DNA from: an uncultured Verrucomicrobiae bacterium
GTDB lineage: Bacteria > Verrucomicrobiota > Verrucomicrobiia > Limisphaerales > AAA164-E04
DNA: 64,000 nt
Assembly: GCA_951813855.1 (NCBI GenBank)
Contig: OX638380.1
Coordinates: 2,434,876 to 2,498,875 of the forward strand
Reading direction: 5' to 3'
Shown here in pieces: positions 37,036-45,554 of this stretch. Made by a program: the position numbers and the translations under genes. Position 1 is the stretch's first letter. Each line of letters starts with the position of its first letter. The notes below the pieces were generated by a model. The model was not told the origin of the DNA, did not search any database, and worked only from the letters and a program-made list of their open reading frames with translations.

Positions 37036-38253
37036 TCAGTAACTCCTGCGATGGAGGTAAATGTTTTCCAACAGCCCGATCGACAGGAGAAAACAGAGTA
37101 CAGAAGAACCTCCGTCGCTTAACAGAGGTAACGGAAGACCTGTCACGGGCATTAATTTAATGTTCATGCCGATATTGATGAAAATATGGCTGAACCAAAA
37201 GGTCGCCACGCCGACCGCGATGACCTTGCCTAGCGGATCGCGCGCCTCGACCGCCACTCGAATGCCGCCGAAAATTACGATGCCGTATAGCACGAGGACG
37301 ACTAAACTCCCCAGAAATCCCTTTTCTTCGGCGATCACAGAAAAGATGAAATCGTTGTGCGCCACCCCTCGCGGCAGATAACCCCAGACGTTCTGAGTGC
37401 CCTGCCGCCACCCTTTCCCCGTCAATCCGCCCGAACCGACCGAAATCAGCGCCTGATCGACGTTGTAGGACCACTTGCGGAAATCCCGCTCCGCCCTTCG
37501 CCGCTCTTCCGGAGTGGCGTCGGCTCCCGCGCCGTCGAATCCGAAATACACCCTCAAGCGATACTGCTGATGATCCTTCAGCCGGATCAGCTGCAGATTC
37601 TCGGGGGCGAACAGAATATCGACGATCGTCAAGCCCAGCAGCAAGGCGCCGACCCCGATGACTCGCAACAGATTTCTCCGGGGAATGCCGGCGACGAACA
37701 TCATGGCGAAACTGATCGGCAACAGGACGACCGCCGATCCCAAGTCGGGTTCGATCAAGATCAACGCAAACGGCAACAGCATCAAACCCAAGGCCTTGAC
37801 GAACACGACAGGGTCGCGCAAGTCCAGGCCCGACCGGCATAAGAAGTGAGCCAGAAGCAGGATCAGCGCCAGCTTGGCAAATTCGGAAGGCTGGAAGTTG
37901 ATCACGCCCAACGGAATCCAGCGTTGAACGCCGGCTACCGGTTCCATAGCAAATACGAGCAAGAGACAACCGATAGCCAACCAATACAACGCCATAGACC
38001 AACGGGCGATGATCCGATAATCGATCAGGCTGATGACGACGGCCAATACCAGTCCCAATCCCGCGGCCAAAAACTGATTGACGTACCGCTCCTGGAACCA
38101 ACTGGTCGCTTCGATCGACAACCGGCTGGAGGTGGCGCTGTAGATGAAGGCGGCGCCGATCAGCACCAACCCCACCGACGCCAACAACAAGCTCCATTCC
38201 AGACGCCCGAAAATTCCGAACCAGCTGGGGGATCTGGAATTGCTGACTTCCAT
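37036..38253 (-). CDS. rodA: Rod shape-determining SEDS glycosyltransferase RodA
   Basis: A 405-residue polytopic inner-membrane protein of the SEDS family, the peptidoglycan polymerase of the elongasome. Visible are about ten helices, the LGVINFQPSEFAKLALI segment, LIEPDLGSAVVLLP with the conserved acidic residue region, AHNDFIFSVIAEEKG and LPLPLLSDGGSS near the C-terminus. It works with the class B PBP encoded 15 bases upstream in the same operon. Confidence 0.95.
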   Translation of the reverse strand: MEVSNSRSPSWFGIFGRLEWSLLLASVGLVLIGAAFIYSATSSRLSIEATSWFQERYVNQFLAAGLGLVLAVVISLIDYRIIARWSMALYWLAIGCLLLVFAMEPVAGVQRWIPLGVINFQPSEFAKLALILLLAHFLCRSGLDLRDPVVFVKALGLMLLPFALILIEPDLGSAVVLLPISFAMMFVAGIPRRNLLRVIGVGALLLGLTIVDILFAPENLQLIRLKDHQQYRLRVYFGFDGAGADATPEERRRAERDFRKWSYNVDQALISVGSGGLTGKGWRQGTQNVWGYLPRGVAHNDFIFSVIAEEKGFLGSLVVLVLYGIVIFGGIRVAVEARDPLGKVIAVGVATFWFSHIFINIGMNIKLMPVTGLPLPLLSDGGSSVLCFLLSIGLLENIYLHRRSY

Positions 38254-38268
38254 CCTGCTAGCTTCCCC

Positions 38269-40170
38269 TCAACGATTCGGAACCGAAGCCAGCGACGACC
38301 GGTGCAGGTATCGGTGAATCTCCTGGGAAACCGGAGCGCAACTAATCCCTCCGGAAATTCCGTCTTCCACCAACACCACAACCGCGTAACGAGGATTCCC
38401 GACCGGGGCGAAAGAAACGAACCAGGTATGCTTGATTTCCCGGCCGTCGAGAAACACGCCCGATTGCGCCGTGCCGGTTTTACCGCCGATCGCCAATCCC
38501 ACCACCTGAGCGCGTCGCCCCGTGCCTTCCAACCCTTCCACGTCTTCGAGCATCGCCTCGTGGATGGTTCGGATCGTTTCCCGGGACACCGGCAACCGGC
38601 CCCAAACCCGGTTTTCCTCGAACACGCGTTCCCGGCTCCCCGACACGGCGAGCGAAAACTGGGCGCGATCGACGATCCGGGGACGGTACACGGTTCCACC
38701 GTTGGCCACCGCCGCCGTCATGACGGCCATTTGCAAAGGCGTAACCGCGATCCTCCCCTGCCCGATACACAAGTTAGCCGTTTCCCCTCGCGGCCAACCT
38801 TCGCGAATCTGCGGCCAGGTAGGGTAATTGCCGGCCAATTCCTGATAGGGCAACAACCCGGTTCGCCGGCCGAGATAAAACCGATCGCCCCACCGTTTCA
38901 GGGAATCGATCCCGACCGTCAAACCGTGCTCGATGAAATACGAGTTGCTCGACTTGGCGAAAGCGCGGCGAAAATCGAACCGGCCCGGTCCCGCCGTATC
39001 GTTGATCCGGCGATTGCCCAACTGGATATGGCCCAAGCTCAAATAAGGTTCTTCCGGATCGAACCGGCCGTCTTCCAGCATGGCGAGAGCCACGACTATC
39101 TTGAAAATCGAACCGGGCGGATATTTGGCGTTGGTGGCCCGATTGAGCAACGGTCGCCACTCTTCGTCGTTAAGCGATTCCCAACGCTCGGGGGACAACC
39201 GGTCGATAAACTCATTAGGATCGTAGGCGGGCAAGGAAGCCATGGCCAACACGTTGCCGTTGCGGACGTCCATGACGACCGCCGCGCTCCGTTTTACGGG
39301 ACGCATGCGTCCCAAGGCCTGCTCCACGTTCCGCTGAATTCCGGCGTCCAACGTCAGATAGATGTCCTCGCCCGGCACGGGGTACAACCAGACGTGCTCT
39401 TCCTGACGATACATCAAATTATTGATGAGCACCGACTTGATCCCCGGCTCGCCCCGAAGTTCCTGATCGTGGATCAGTTCGATGCCCCTTTTGCCCCGGT
39501 ATTCGGGTTGATGATAATGGAAGCGAAAGCCGTCCTCCGGAAATTCCGGATCGGACCGGCGAACGTAACCGAGCAAATGCGCCGCGAGATTCTCTTGGGG
39601 GTAACTCCGCAACGACTGACAATCCAGATCCACGCTCGGAATATGACTGCCCCGGCCGACGAATCGGGCCCGCTCCTCTTCGGTCAGATCGGAAACCAAG
39701 GTAAAGGGAACATAGAGTTTCTGGGAATAGTGCCGTTCGAACCGCTCCCGGTCCAACACGCCCGGACGCCTAACCACCGTCGCTACCTGAGTAAAGATAT
39801 TGCTGGCCACGAGGTAACGACATAAAGACTGCAATTCGGGCAGTTCGGATCGGGAATAGCTCCGGCGGGACCGCATTTGCTTGTAGGTGCTCTGAAATCC
39901 CGAGCGCAGATTCTCCATGAAGAGCACGACGCTGTAGACCGGCCGGTTCTCGGCCAGCACGACTCCGTGACGATCCAAAATCTTGCCCCGCACCGGAGTC
40001 TCCCGGATCGTTCGGGAAGACTGCACTTCCCGGAACCGCTCGTACTTCTCGAACGAAACAACCTGAACGAACCAAAGCCCCCCCAGCAGAATCAGGAATC
40101 CGAGCGCGAAGAACAAACCGATCCATCGCAACCGGCTGTCCGTTTTCTCCAATGTACTGGTCGCATACAT
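38269..40170 (-). CDS. mrdA: Penicillin-binding protein 2, peptidoglycan transpeptidase
   Basis: A 633-residue class B PBP. One N-terminal membrane anchor (WIGLFFALGFLILLGGLWF) is followed by the dimerisation domain (RGKILDRHGVVLAENR) and the transpeptidase domain with the active-site SIFK (Ser354, Lys357), SSN in AKSSNSYF and KTGT at Lys564. It cross-links glycan strands during rod elongation together with RodA. Two bases separate its start from the mreD stop. Confidence 0.95.
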   Translation of the reverse strand: MYATSTLEKTDSRLRWIGLFFALGFLILLGGLWFVQVVSFEKYERFREVQSSRTIRETPVRGKILDRHGVVLAENRPVYSVVLFMENLRSGFQSTYKQMRSRRSYSRSELPELQSLCRYLVASNIFTQVATVVRRPGVLDRERFERHYSQKLYVPFTLVSDLTEEERARFVGRGSHIPSVDLDCQSLRSYPQENLAAHLLGYVRRSDPEFPEDGFRFHYHQPEYRGKRGIELIHDQELRGEPGIKSVLINNLMYRQEEHVWLYPVPGEDIYLTLDAGIQRNVEQALGRMRPVKRSAAVVMDVRNGNVLAMASLPAYDPNEFIDRLSPERWESLNDEEWRPLLNRATNAKYPPGSIFKIVVALAMLEDGRFDPEEPYLSLGHIQLGNRRINDTAGPGRFDFRRAFAKSSNSYFIEHGLTVGIDSLKRWGDRFYLGRRTGLLPYQELAGNYPTWPQIREGWPRGETANLCIGQGRIAVTPLQMAVMTAAVANGGTVYRPRIVDRAQFSLAVSGSRERVFEENRVWGRLPVSRETIRTIHEAMLEDVEGLEGTGRRAQVVGLAIGGKTGTAQSGVFLDGREIKHTWFVSFAPVGNPRYAVVVLVEDGISGGISCAPVSQEIHRYLHRSSLASVPNR

Positions 40171-40171
40171 C

Positions 40172-40726
40172 CTAGTGCCCCGTATTCCTCCTGATCTCCA
40201 CTTCGGGCCGCAGCTCCGAATACGGTTGCTCCTTGTAGGTCAGTTCCGATTCCAACCAGTCGAACATCACGAAAAACAGCGGAGCCATGACGGCAATGCA
40301 ACCGAACAGTACGACGAGGTGCGCCAATGTCTCCCACCCGACCAGCGGAGCGTAGCCGAAAATCCACAGCGCCAAAATCGAAACCACCTGAAACAATCCC
40401 ACCGCTATCCCGGCCACCAGCGCTTGCACCAACGGCAAATCCCGCATCAGCAATTCCCGCAACCGATAGGCAGCCAGCGTAGCGAGCGCATAGGCGATCA
40501 TACTCACTCCCAGAGGATTGGCCGACAAGGAATCCCGAAACAATCCGGCGCAAGCGGCCAGACCGAGCGCTTGGGCGCAGGACCCCCGAAAAGCGACATA
40601 CAGGAGCAAGGCCGGGATCCAGTCCAACCTGGTACCCAAAAAACCTTCCCGAGTCAAACCGCGCCCTTCGATAAAGGTGAACAAGGCCGCAATTACCAAC
40701 AAAAGAACGAACGTGATACGGCTCAC
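40172..40726 (-). CDS. mreD: Rod shape-determining protein MreD
   Basis: A 184-residue membrane protein with about five hydrophobic helices (ITFVLLLVIAALFTFI, VAGIAVGLFQVVSILALWIF and others), weakly conserved as MreD always is, and recognised mainly by position between mreC and the PBP2 gene. The start is a GTG that overlaps the mreC stop (GTGA), showing translational coupling; the frame is open further upstream inside mreC. Confidence 0.85.
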   Translation of the reverse strand: MSRITFVLLLVIAALFTFIEGRGLTREGFLGTRLDWIPALLLYVAFRGSCAQALGLAACAGLFRDSLSANPLGVSMIAYALATLAAYRLRELLMRDLPLVQALVAGIAVGLFQVVSILALWIFGYAPLVGWETLAHLVVLFGCIAVMAPLFFVMFDWLESELTYKEQPYSELRPEVEIRRNTGH

Positions 40727-41559
40727 CCTTGCGCTCCTTCCTCGGTTTCCGGATCCCGGAGTATGATCCAGACGTCCGTCAAACGTTCCAAATCGACCCA
40801 AAGCCGGACGCGAGCGGCGGACGACAAACCGTAATTTTCGGGTCGGCCGTCGATAATCCGACCGATGCGGATGCCTCGAGGAAAAATACCGCCCGTGCCC
40901 CGGGTCACGACTTCCAGCCCCTGTTCCAGTGGGGCCTCGTTAGGCAGGTATTTCATTTCCACGATCCGTCCTCGGCCCGTTCCGCTCGAACTCGGCACCA
41001 CGCTTCCGGTGTGGCCGGAAACCGCCAACATGGCCGCCACCTTGCATCGGGAATCGCCTAGCAACGCCACGCGGGAACGATGAGCCCACACGAACACGAC
41101 CTTCCCCACCAATCCCTGATCGGTCAGCACCGGATCGTCGATCGAAACGCCTTGCTCGGATCCGGCATCGAGATGGAAACTCTGCCAAAAATTGGCCGGC
41201 TCGCGCACGATCACCTTCGCCATGAGCAGATTCCAAGGCTGCCGGACTTTCCACCCGACGCTTTCCCGGAGCCGCTCGTTTTCCTTGAAGGTCTCCGCCG
41301 TCTCCAAGGCTCGCAAGCGCAACCGGCGATTGTCCCGCCTGAGCCGATCGATTTCGTCCTGAAGGTCGGTGCGGGGAGTGACCCAGGTGCCTGCCCGGCG
41401 ACCGGTCTCTTCGAGACCGTCGGCTACGCCTTTGAAAGGCAGATGAAACCAGCCGACAATACCCTTGATCCGGTCGTTAAGACCTGCGGGGAGCAGGACC
41501 AAAATCAGGCCCAACCCCAGGACCGCTGCTACCAGCAATTTTTTGGGTCGATGCAACAT
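40723..41559 (-). CDS. mreC: Rod shape-determining protein MreC
   Basis: A 278-residue bitopic protein: one N-terminal membrane helix (LLVAAVLGLGLILVLLPAG), a coiled coil of about 50 residues (DEIDRLRRDNRRLRLRALE), then the periplasmic beta-barrel pair with DAGSEQGVSIDDPVLTDQG and LLGDSRCKVAAML. It links MreB to the transpeptidase. It lies 33 bases after mreB. Confidence 0.93.
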   Translation of the reverse strand: MLHRPKKLLVAAVLGLGLILVLLPAGLNDRIKGIVGWFHLPFKGVADGLEETGRRAGTWVTPRTDLQDEIDRLRRDNRRLRLRALETAETFKENERLRESVGWKVRQPWNLLMAKVIVREPANFWQSFHLDAGSEQGVSIDDPVLTDQGLVGKVVFVWAHRSRVALLGDSRCKVAAMLAVSGHTGSVVPSSSGTGRGRIVEMKYLPNEAPLEQGLEVVTRGTGGIFPRGIRIGRIIDGRPENYGLSSAARVRLWVDLERLTDVWIILRDPETEEGAQG

Positions 41560-41592
41560 TCTTCTCCGATGCGAACCGGAGGGAACGTCAGG

Positions 41593-42621
41593 TCATGACT
41601 GACCGCTAGAGGTAATCCGTTTGAGAATATGCATTTCCTGTAATACGCGTCCCGTCCCTTCGGCGACCGCCGTCAACGGCGAATCGGCCACGTGAACAGG
41701 AAGTTCCGTTTCCTCCATGATCAGCCGGTCGATACCCCGCAACAGGGCGCCGCCCCCGGCCACGACAATGCCCCGATCAATCAGATCGGAAGACAGTTCC
41801 GGAGGGCACTGATCCAGCGTATCACGAATAGAACTCAAAATTTTCTCCAACGGTTCCCTCAACGCTTCCCTTATTTCCACCGAATTAACCGACAATGTCC
41901 GGGGCAGACCGGAATTCATGTCGCGCCCCTTGACGTCCATATTCAACTCTTCGTCCATCGCATGGGCCGAGCCGATGCGAAACTTGATCTCTTCCGCCGT
42001 GCGTTCGCCGATCATCAGGTTGTGCGCCCGCTTGAGTTGCGCCACAATCGTCTCGTCGAACTGGTCGCCTCCGACTCGCAGGCTCTTGGCGACAACGATC
42101 CCGCTCAGAGAGATGACCGCGATTTCGCAAGTCCCGCCGCCGATATCCACGATCATGTTGCCGGCCGGCTCCACTACCGGCAACCCGCAACCGATAGCCG
42201 AGGCCATCGGTTGTTCGATCAGGTAAACTTCCCGGCCTCCCGCATGGGACGCCGCATCCTTCACGGCCCGTTTCTCCACTCCCGTAATCCCCGAAGGGAC
42301 GGCCACGACGATCCTCGGCGAAATCAATTTGCGGTAATGGACCTTCTGGATAAACTTCCGCAGCATCGCTTCCGTGATTTCGATATCGGCGATCACGCCG
42401 TCCTTCATGGGCCGAATGGCCACGATGCTGCTTGGTGTCCTGCCCAGCATCCGCCGGGCTTCTTCGCCGACAGCCAGCACGCCTTTAGTGCCAGCCTCCA
42501 TGGCTACGACCGAAGGCTCACGCAACACTATTCCCCGGTCCCTGACGTAAACCAAGGAATTCGCCGTTCCGAGATCGACCCCAATATCGTTCGAAAAAAG
42601 GCCTTTGAATTGGTCCAGCAT
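41593..42621 (-). CDS. mreB: Rod shape-determining protein MreB, actin homologue
   Basis: A 342-residue bacterial actin that directs the cell-wall elongation machinery. The phosphate-binding loops are clear: GVDLGTANSLVYV near residue 15 and IVDIGGGTCEIAVISL near 165, with VAGGGALLRGID near 290. Length matches the family. First gene of the operon mreB-mreC-mreD-PBP2-rodA-RNase G/E. A weak promoter candidate lies just upstream. Confidence 0.97.
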   Translation of the reverse strand: MLDQFKGLFSNDIGVDLGTANSLVYVRDRGIVLREPSVVAMEAGTKGVLAVGEEARRMLGRTPSSIVAIRPMKDGVIADIEITEAMLRKFIQKVHYRKLISPRIVVAVPSGITGVEKRAVKDAASHAGGREVYLIEQPMASAIGCGLPVVEPAGNMIVDIGGGTCEIAVISLSGIVVAKSLRVGGDQFDETIVAQLKRAHNLMIGERTAEEIKFRIGSAHAMDEELNMDVKGRDMNSGLPRTLSVNSVEIREALREPLEKILSSIRDTLDQCPPELSSDLIDRGIVVAGGGALLRGIDRLIMEETELPVHVADSPLTAVAEGTGRVLQEMHILKRITSSGQS

Positions 42622-42641
42622 GAACGGCCTAAAGAGCGGAG

Positions 42642-42670
42642 AGCCTAGAAGAGGCCCGGTCGGCGGTCAA
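42642..42670 (-). promoter_or_regulatory. Promoter candidate for the mre operon
   Basis: On the minus strand TTGACC (42670-42665) is followed after exactly 17 bases by TAGGCT (42647-42642). The -35 is good (five of six), the -10 weak (three of six). The leader to the mreB ATG would be only about 14 bases. Inferred, low confidence. Confidence 0.3.
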
Positions 42671-42962
42671 GAACATATCCCGATTTTCCCTTGGGGCCGC
42701 CGAAATCGCGGATTCCGATAATTTGCCTGCTATGATCCCTTCAGTCACTTCCTCGGTCCGCTTGACGTACACTCTACCCTGAGTCGCTCACCGGCTACGA
42801 CCGAGCCGCAAAAATTCCACTCGAATTCCCGCCATTCGACGGTTCGATTTCAAGAAACCAACAGCGCATCTCCGGGACCGGCGGTCATTAATACTCCGAG
42901 ATCGGCTTTTTCTCAAGCTTAATTATCGAGCGCCGGTTCCCTTGGAACCGACGACGGACCGC

Positions 42963-43184
42963 TCAATCCAACACCACGCCGCAACCGGGACAACGCCAAC
43001 CCGGCCCGCCGCAGGTCGGCGACAAATCGCCGATCGAATCAAATTCAATTCCAGCGGATAACCCGCCGTTCCCAATCGACAACTCGTCAAACCGAAGCTT
43101 CCCGAGCCAACCGGAATGATTTATCGTCCCTAACGAGCGAAGAATGTCATCGTTGAAATGCCAACGCAGTTCGACCTGGCGCAC
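42963..43184 (-). CDS. Possible small protein with Cys-rich end, unknown
   Basis: A 73-residue frame with protein-like composition ending SPTCGGPGWRCPGCGVVLD. The CxxC pair plus an upstream Cys suggests half of a zinc ribbon. No family was recognised, no ribosome site is evident, and it may be a remnant of a longer gene or chance. It lies alone between mreB and the repeat array. Confidence 0.3.
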   Translation of the reverse strand: MRQVELRWHFNDDILRSLGTINHSGWLGKLRFDELSIGNGGLSAGIEFDSIGDLSPTCGGPGWRCPGCGVVLD

Positions 43185-43491
43185 CCCCGAATCAGTGAAC
43201 TTTGGGAATCAGGAATACCCGTTTCGCGACCTCTCCGCCGTGAGATCGAAATCCGGAATCAAGGGCGTAATCCCACGCTGAATTCAGAACGATAGCCGCC
43301 GATCTAGATTTCGGATAACCGGGTGCCTCCGGGTTGCGGGAAATTCGCTGCCGGCCATGAACTTCAAAACGAGAGATTCCTTCGCCTATCCTGCGGTCAG
43401 CGTCCGTTCAAGGGATATCGGGCCCTGCCTGGTATTCTCCCCAACCACCCTGGAATTGACGTTTTCGTCATCGGATCAGCCTCATACTCAA
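43185..43491. other. Intergenic stretch before the repeat array
   Basis: Around 300 bases with nothing recognised. A plus-strand frame at 43323-43508 runs into the repeats and shows no domain. The last 30 bases, ending in CATACTCAA, resemble the end of a repeat unit and may be a worn copy. Confidence 0.5.
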
Positions 43492-43762
43492 CGCAACTTG
43501 GAACATGAAACCAGTTTCACCCCACATTGAACGAAACTTGAGTATGGAACTGATTTTGCCCCATGATCAACGCTGCGTTGAACATGGAAACGATTTGGAA
43601 CCATACCAAACGAAACCAGAGTAGAATATATGGCCAATTATGCTCCATGATTAACGCTGTGTTGAGCATGAGGCCGATTTGACGCCAAACTAAACGCGAC
43701 CTTGAAAATGAAACCGGTTCTACTCCCTACCAAACGCAAACTTGAATAGAATCTGCCAAAAG
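43492..43762. repeat. Degenerate tandem repeat array, 40-base period
   Basis: Six full units and a partial seventh, starting at 43492, 43532, 43571, 43611, 43655, 43695 and 43735 (lengths 40, 39, 40, 44, 40, 40). Each starts CGC/CGA, has TTGA(A/G)(C/T)ATG near base 8, (A/C)CGATTT in the middle and ends CCATAC(C/T)AAA or similar. Units 2-3 and 4-5 resemble each other as pairs, suggesting a dimeric higher order. The period is not a multiple of three and stops interrupt it, so it is non-coding. The array ends directly at the Fic gene's ATG. Divergence between units is high, so it is old or under loose selection. Confidence 0.8.
43562..43586. promoter_or_regulatory. 25-base operator-like palindrome in the repeat array
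   Basis: CATGATCAACGC (43562-43573), centre T (43574), GCGTTGAACATG (43575-43586): the 12-base arms pair at 11 of 12 positions. It spans the junction of repeat units 2 and 3. The corresponding junction of units 4 and 5 (43645-43670 region) keeps 9 of 12. The form fits a binding site of a dimeric DNA-binding protein; the target protein is unknown. Confidence 0.55.
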
Positions 43763-43763
43763 C

Positions 43764-44972
43764 ATGAATACGCAACTACCCGATGACTCCATTATCCGGC
43801 CCCGGGCAGGCCGCTATCAACGCCAACCCGGCGGCTATCGGGCCTTCATCCCGAATCCTTTACCGCCCGATCCTCCGATTCGTATCGAAGGCGAATTGCA
43901 ACATCTGTTGTCTCAAGCCGACCAGGCTTTGGGGCGGCTTGACGGAGCTGTCAGTATTCTCCCCAACGTCGATCTCTTTGCTGGCATGTATGCCCGAAAA
44001 GAGGCCGTACTCTCCAGTCGAATTGAGGGAACTCAGAGTACGCTGTTGGATCTTTTGTTCGTCGAGGCCGACATCAGGGTACCGAACCGACAGGAAGACG
44101 CCAAGGAGGCGGCCAATTGCGTAACGGCAATGCGTTACGGTCTCAAAGAACTTCAAACCCTGCCACTGTGCAAGCGTCTCCTGCTGGAACTGCACCGACA
44201 CTTGATGGATGGAGTGCGTGGCAACCAAAAGACTCCGGGTGAATTCCGCCGCTCTCAAAACTGGATCGGGCCGGGGGGTTGCCGACCGGACGAAGCCGCT
44301 TTCGTACCGCCGCCGCCCGATGAAGTGTTACCGGCCCTCGACGCCTTGGAGCGATTCCTGCATGATGCCGACGATCTTCCCGCCTTGGTACCAATCGGTC
44401 TAGTTCACGTTCAATTCGAAACCATCCACCCCTTTCTAGACGGCAACGGCCGGCTCGGCCGGCTGCTTATCACTTTCATGCTTTGCCATCAAAAAATCCT
44501 GCATCAACCCGTATTGTATCTTTCCCGCTACTTCGACCAGCATCGCAGCGAATACTACGGACGATTGCAAGCGGTGCGCGATAACGACGATTGGGAAGGG
44601 TGGCTGGTCTTCTTTCTGAAAGGAGTTCTCGAAATAAGCGAGGACGCCACCCAGACCGCCCGCGATATCTTGAACCTGCGCGAGAAGTACCGACAACTCG
44701 TTACCGATAAAATGGGACGATCAGCTGGTAACGGCCATCGCATTCTCGATCGCCTTTATCGGCAACCTCTGTTCAAAGTGGCCGAAATCCGGCAATTGCT
44801 GCAGGTCAGCTACGCCGGCGCCAACAATCTGGTCGGCCGCCTCGAGCAACTCAGGATCGTTCGGGAGATTACGGGAGGAAAACGTCATCGGTTCTTTTGT
44901 TTCGAATTCTACTTGAAGCTTTTCAGCGATCCCGAAATTCAGGCAAACCATCAAGAGGCTGTGGAACGGTAA
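43764..44972 (+). CDS. Fic family protein with C-terminal winged helix
   Basis: A 402-residue Fic domain protein, which would transfer AMP (or a related nucleotide part) from ATP to hydroxyl side chains of target proteins. The core motif is HPFLDGNGRLGRLL with catalytic His222. An inhibitory helix motif SSRIEG (Ser84-Gly89, SxxxEG form) lies N-terminal, marking an auto-inhibited class II Fic protein. After the Fic domain the last 85 residues look like a winged helix-turn-helix (LFKVAEIRQLLQVSYAGANN, LVGRLEQLRIV). Stand-alone Fic proteins of this layout are common and sometimes mobile. No antitoxin gene is beside it. The 40-base repeat array ends at its start codon. Confidence 0.9.
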   Translation: MNTQLPDDSIIRPRAGRYQRQPGGYRAFIPNPLPPDPPIRIEGELQHLLSQADQALGRLDGAVSILPNVDLFAGMYARKEAVLSSRIEGTQSTLLDLLFVEADIRVPNRQEDAKEAANCVTAMRYGLKELQTLPLCKRLLLELHRHLMDGVRGNQKTPGEFRRSQNWIGPGGCRPDEAAFVPPPPDEVLPALDALERFLHDADDLPALVPIGLVHVQFETIHPFLDGNGRLGRLLITFMLCHQKILHQPVLYLSRYFDQHRSEYYGRLQAVRDNDDWEGWLVFFLKGVLEISEDATQTARDILNLREKYRQLVTDKMGRSAGNGHRILDRLYRQPLFKVAEIRQLLQVSYAGANNLVGRLEQLRIVREITGGKRHRFFCFEFYLKLFSDPEIQANHQEAVER

Positions 44973-45462
44973 CGACTCGGCAAAGAGACTGTCTCGGAAT
45001 CACCGCGATCGCCGCCCGGCGTTACGCCGTCGAAAAGCCGATTGTCCCAAGCCGTCATCGGCTAACGTTTCGGCAGCATCGAACGAAACGCCTTTAGTTT
45101 CCGAGGATCGAATCCGGCTCGCGACCCGGATTCGAAACGGTACCGAGCCCTGAGTTCGGAAGGGATCGATCACTTTCTGCTATACCTTAAGCCCTTGTAG
45201 CCCTCACCCGGCAATATCAGGCGCGAATCTGATCTCCAGATCCTTGGCACGGCGCCTAGGTATCGACCGCGACCTCGGGATAATATCTAACGCCGCTCGC
45301 CCTAACGAGCTGAGCTGGCGGTCACCCGAGAGTCCCCGCGAAATCACACCCGAATCAGCAGAAATGGCCGCCGCCGAATCGACGGGCACGAGGAAAATTC
45401 AGCTATCTGCTTGCCTACCGCTCGTCAAAAATCTACCCTCTTCCCGTATATACGCCGGCGCG
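44973..45462. other. Intergenic stretch before tRNA-Ala
   Basis: About 490 bases between the Fic gene and the tRNA. Short frames on both strands show nothing. A TATATA at 45447-45452 could be the -10 box of the tRNA promoter, but no good -35 box is seen. Confidence 0.5.
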
Positions 45463-45538
45463 GGGGTCATAGCTCAGTTGGTAGAGCATCTCGTTCGCAA
45501 TGAGAAGGTCAGGGGTTCGAATCCCCTTGACTCCACCA
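45463..45538 (+). tRNA. tRNA-Ala (anticodon CGC)
   Basis: A 76-base cloverleaf: acceptor GGGGTCA pairs with TGACTCC, including the G3-U70 wobble that identifies alanine tRNAs. D arm GCTC/GAGC, anticodon stem TCTCG/TGAGA with loop TTCGCAA (anticodon CGC, reading GCG), T arm AGGGG/CCCCT with loop TTCGAAT, discriminator A and an encoded CCA. The CRTAC1-like gene begins 16 bases after it. Confidence 0.95.
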
Positions 45539-45554
45539 ACCGCCGGATCCTGTC

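Noticed and set aside
43492..43762. CRISPR array upstream of the Fic gene
   Set aside because: The whole unit is degenerate, with no alternation of a constant repeat and unique spacers; the 40-base period is too short and no cas gene is nearby.
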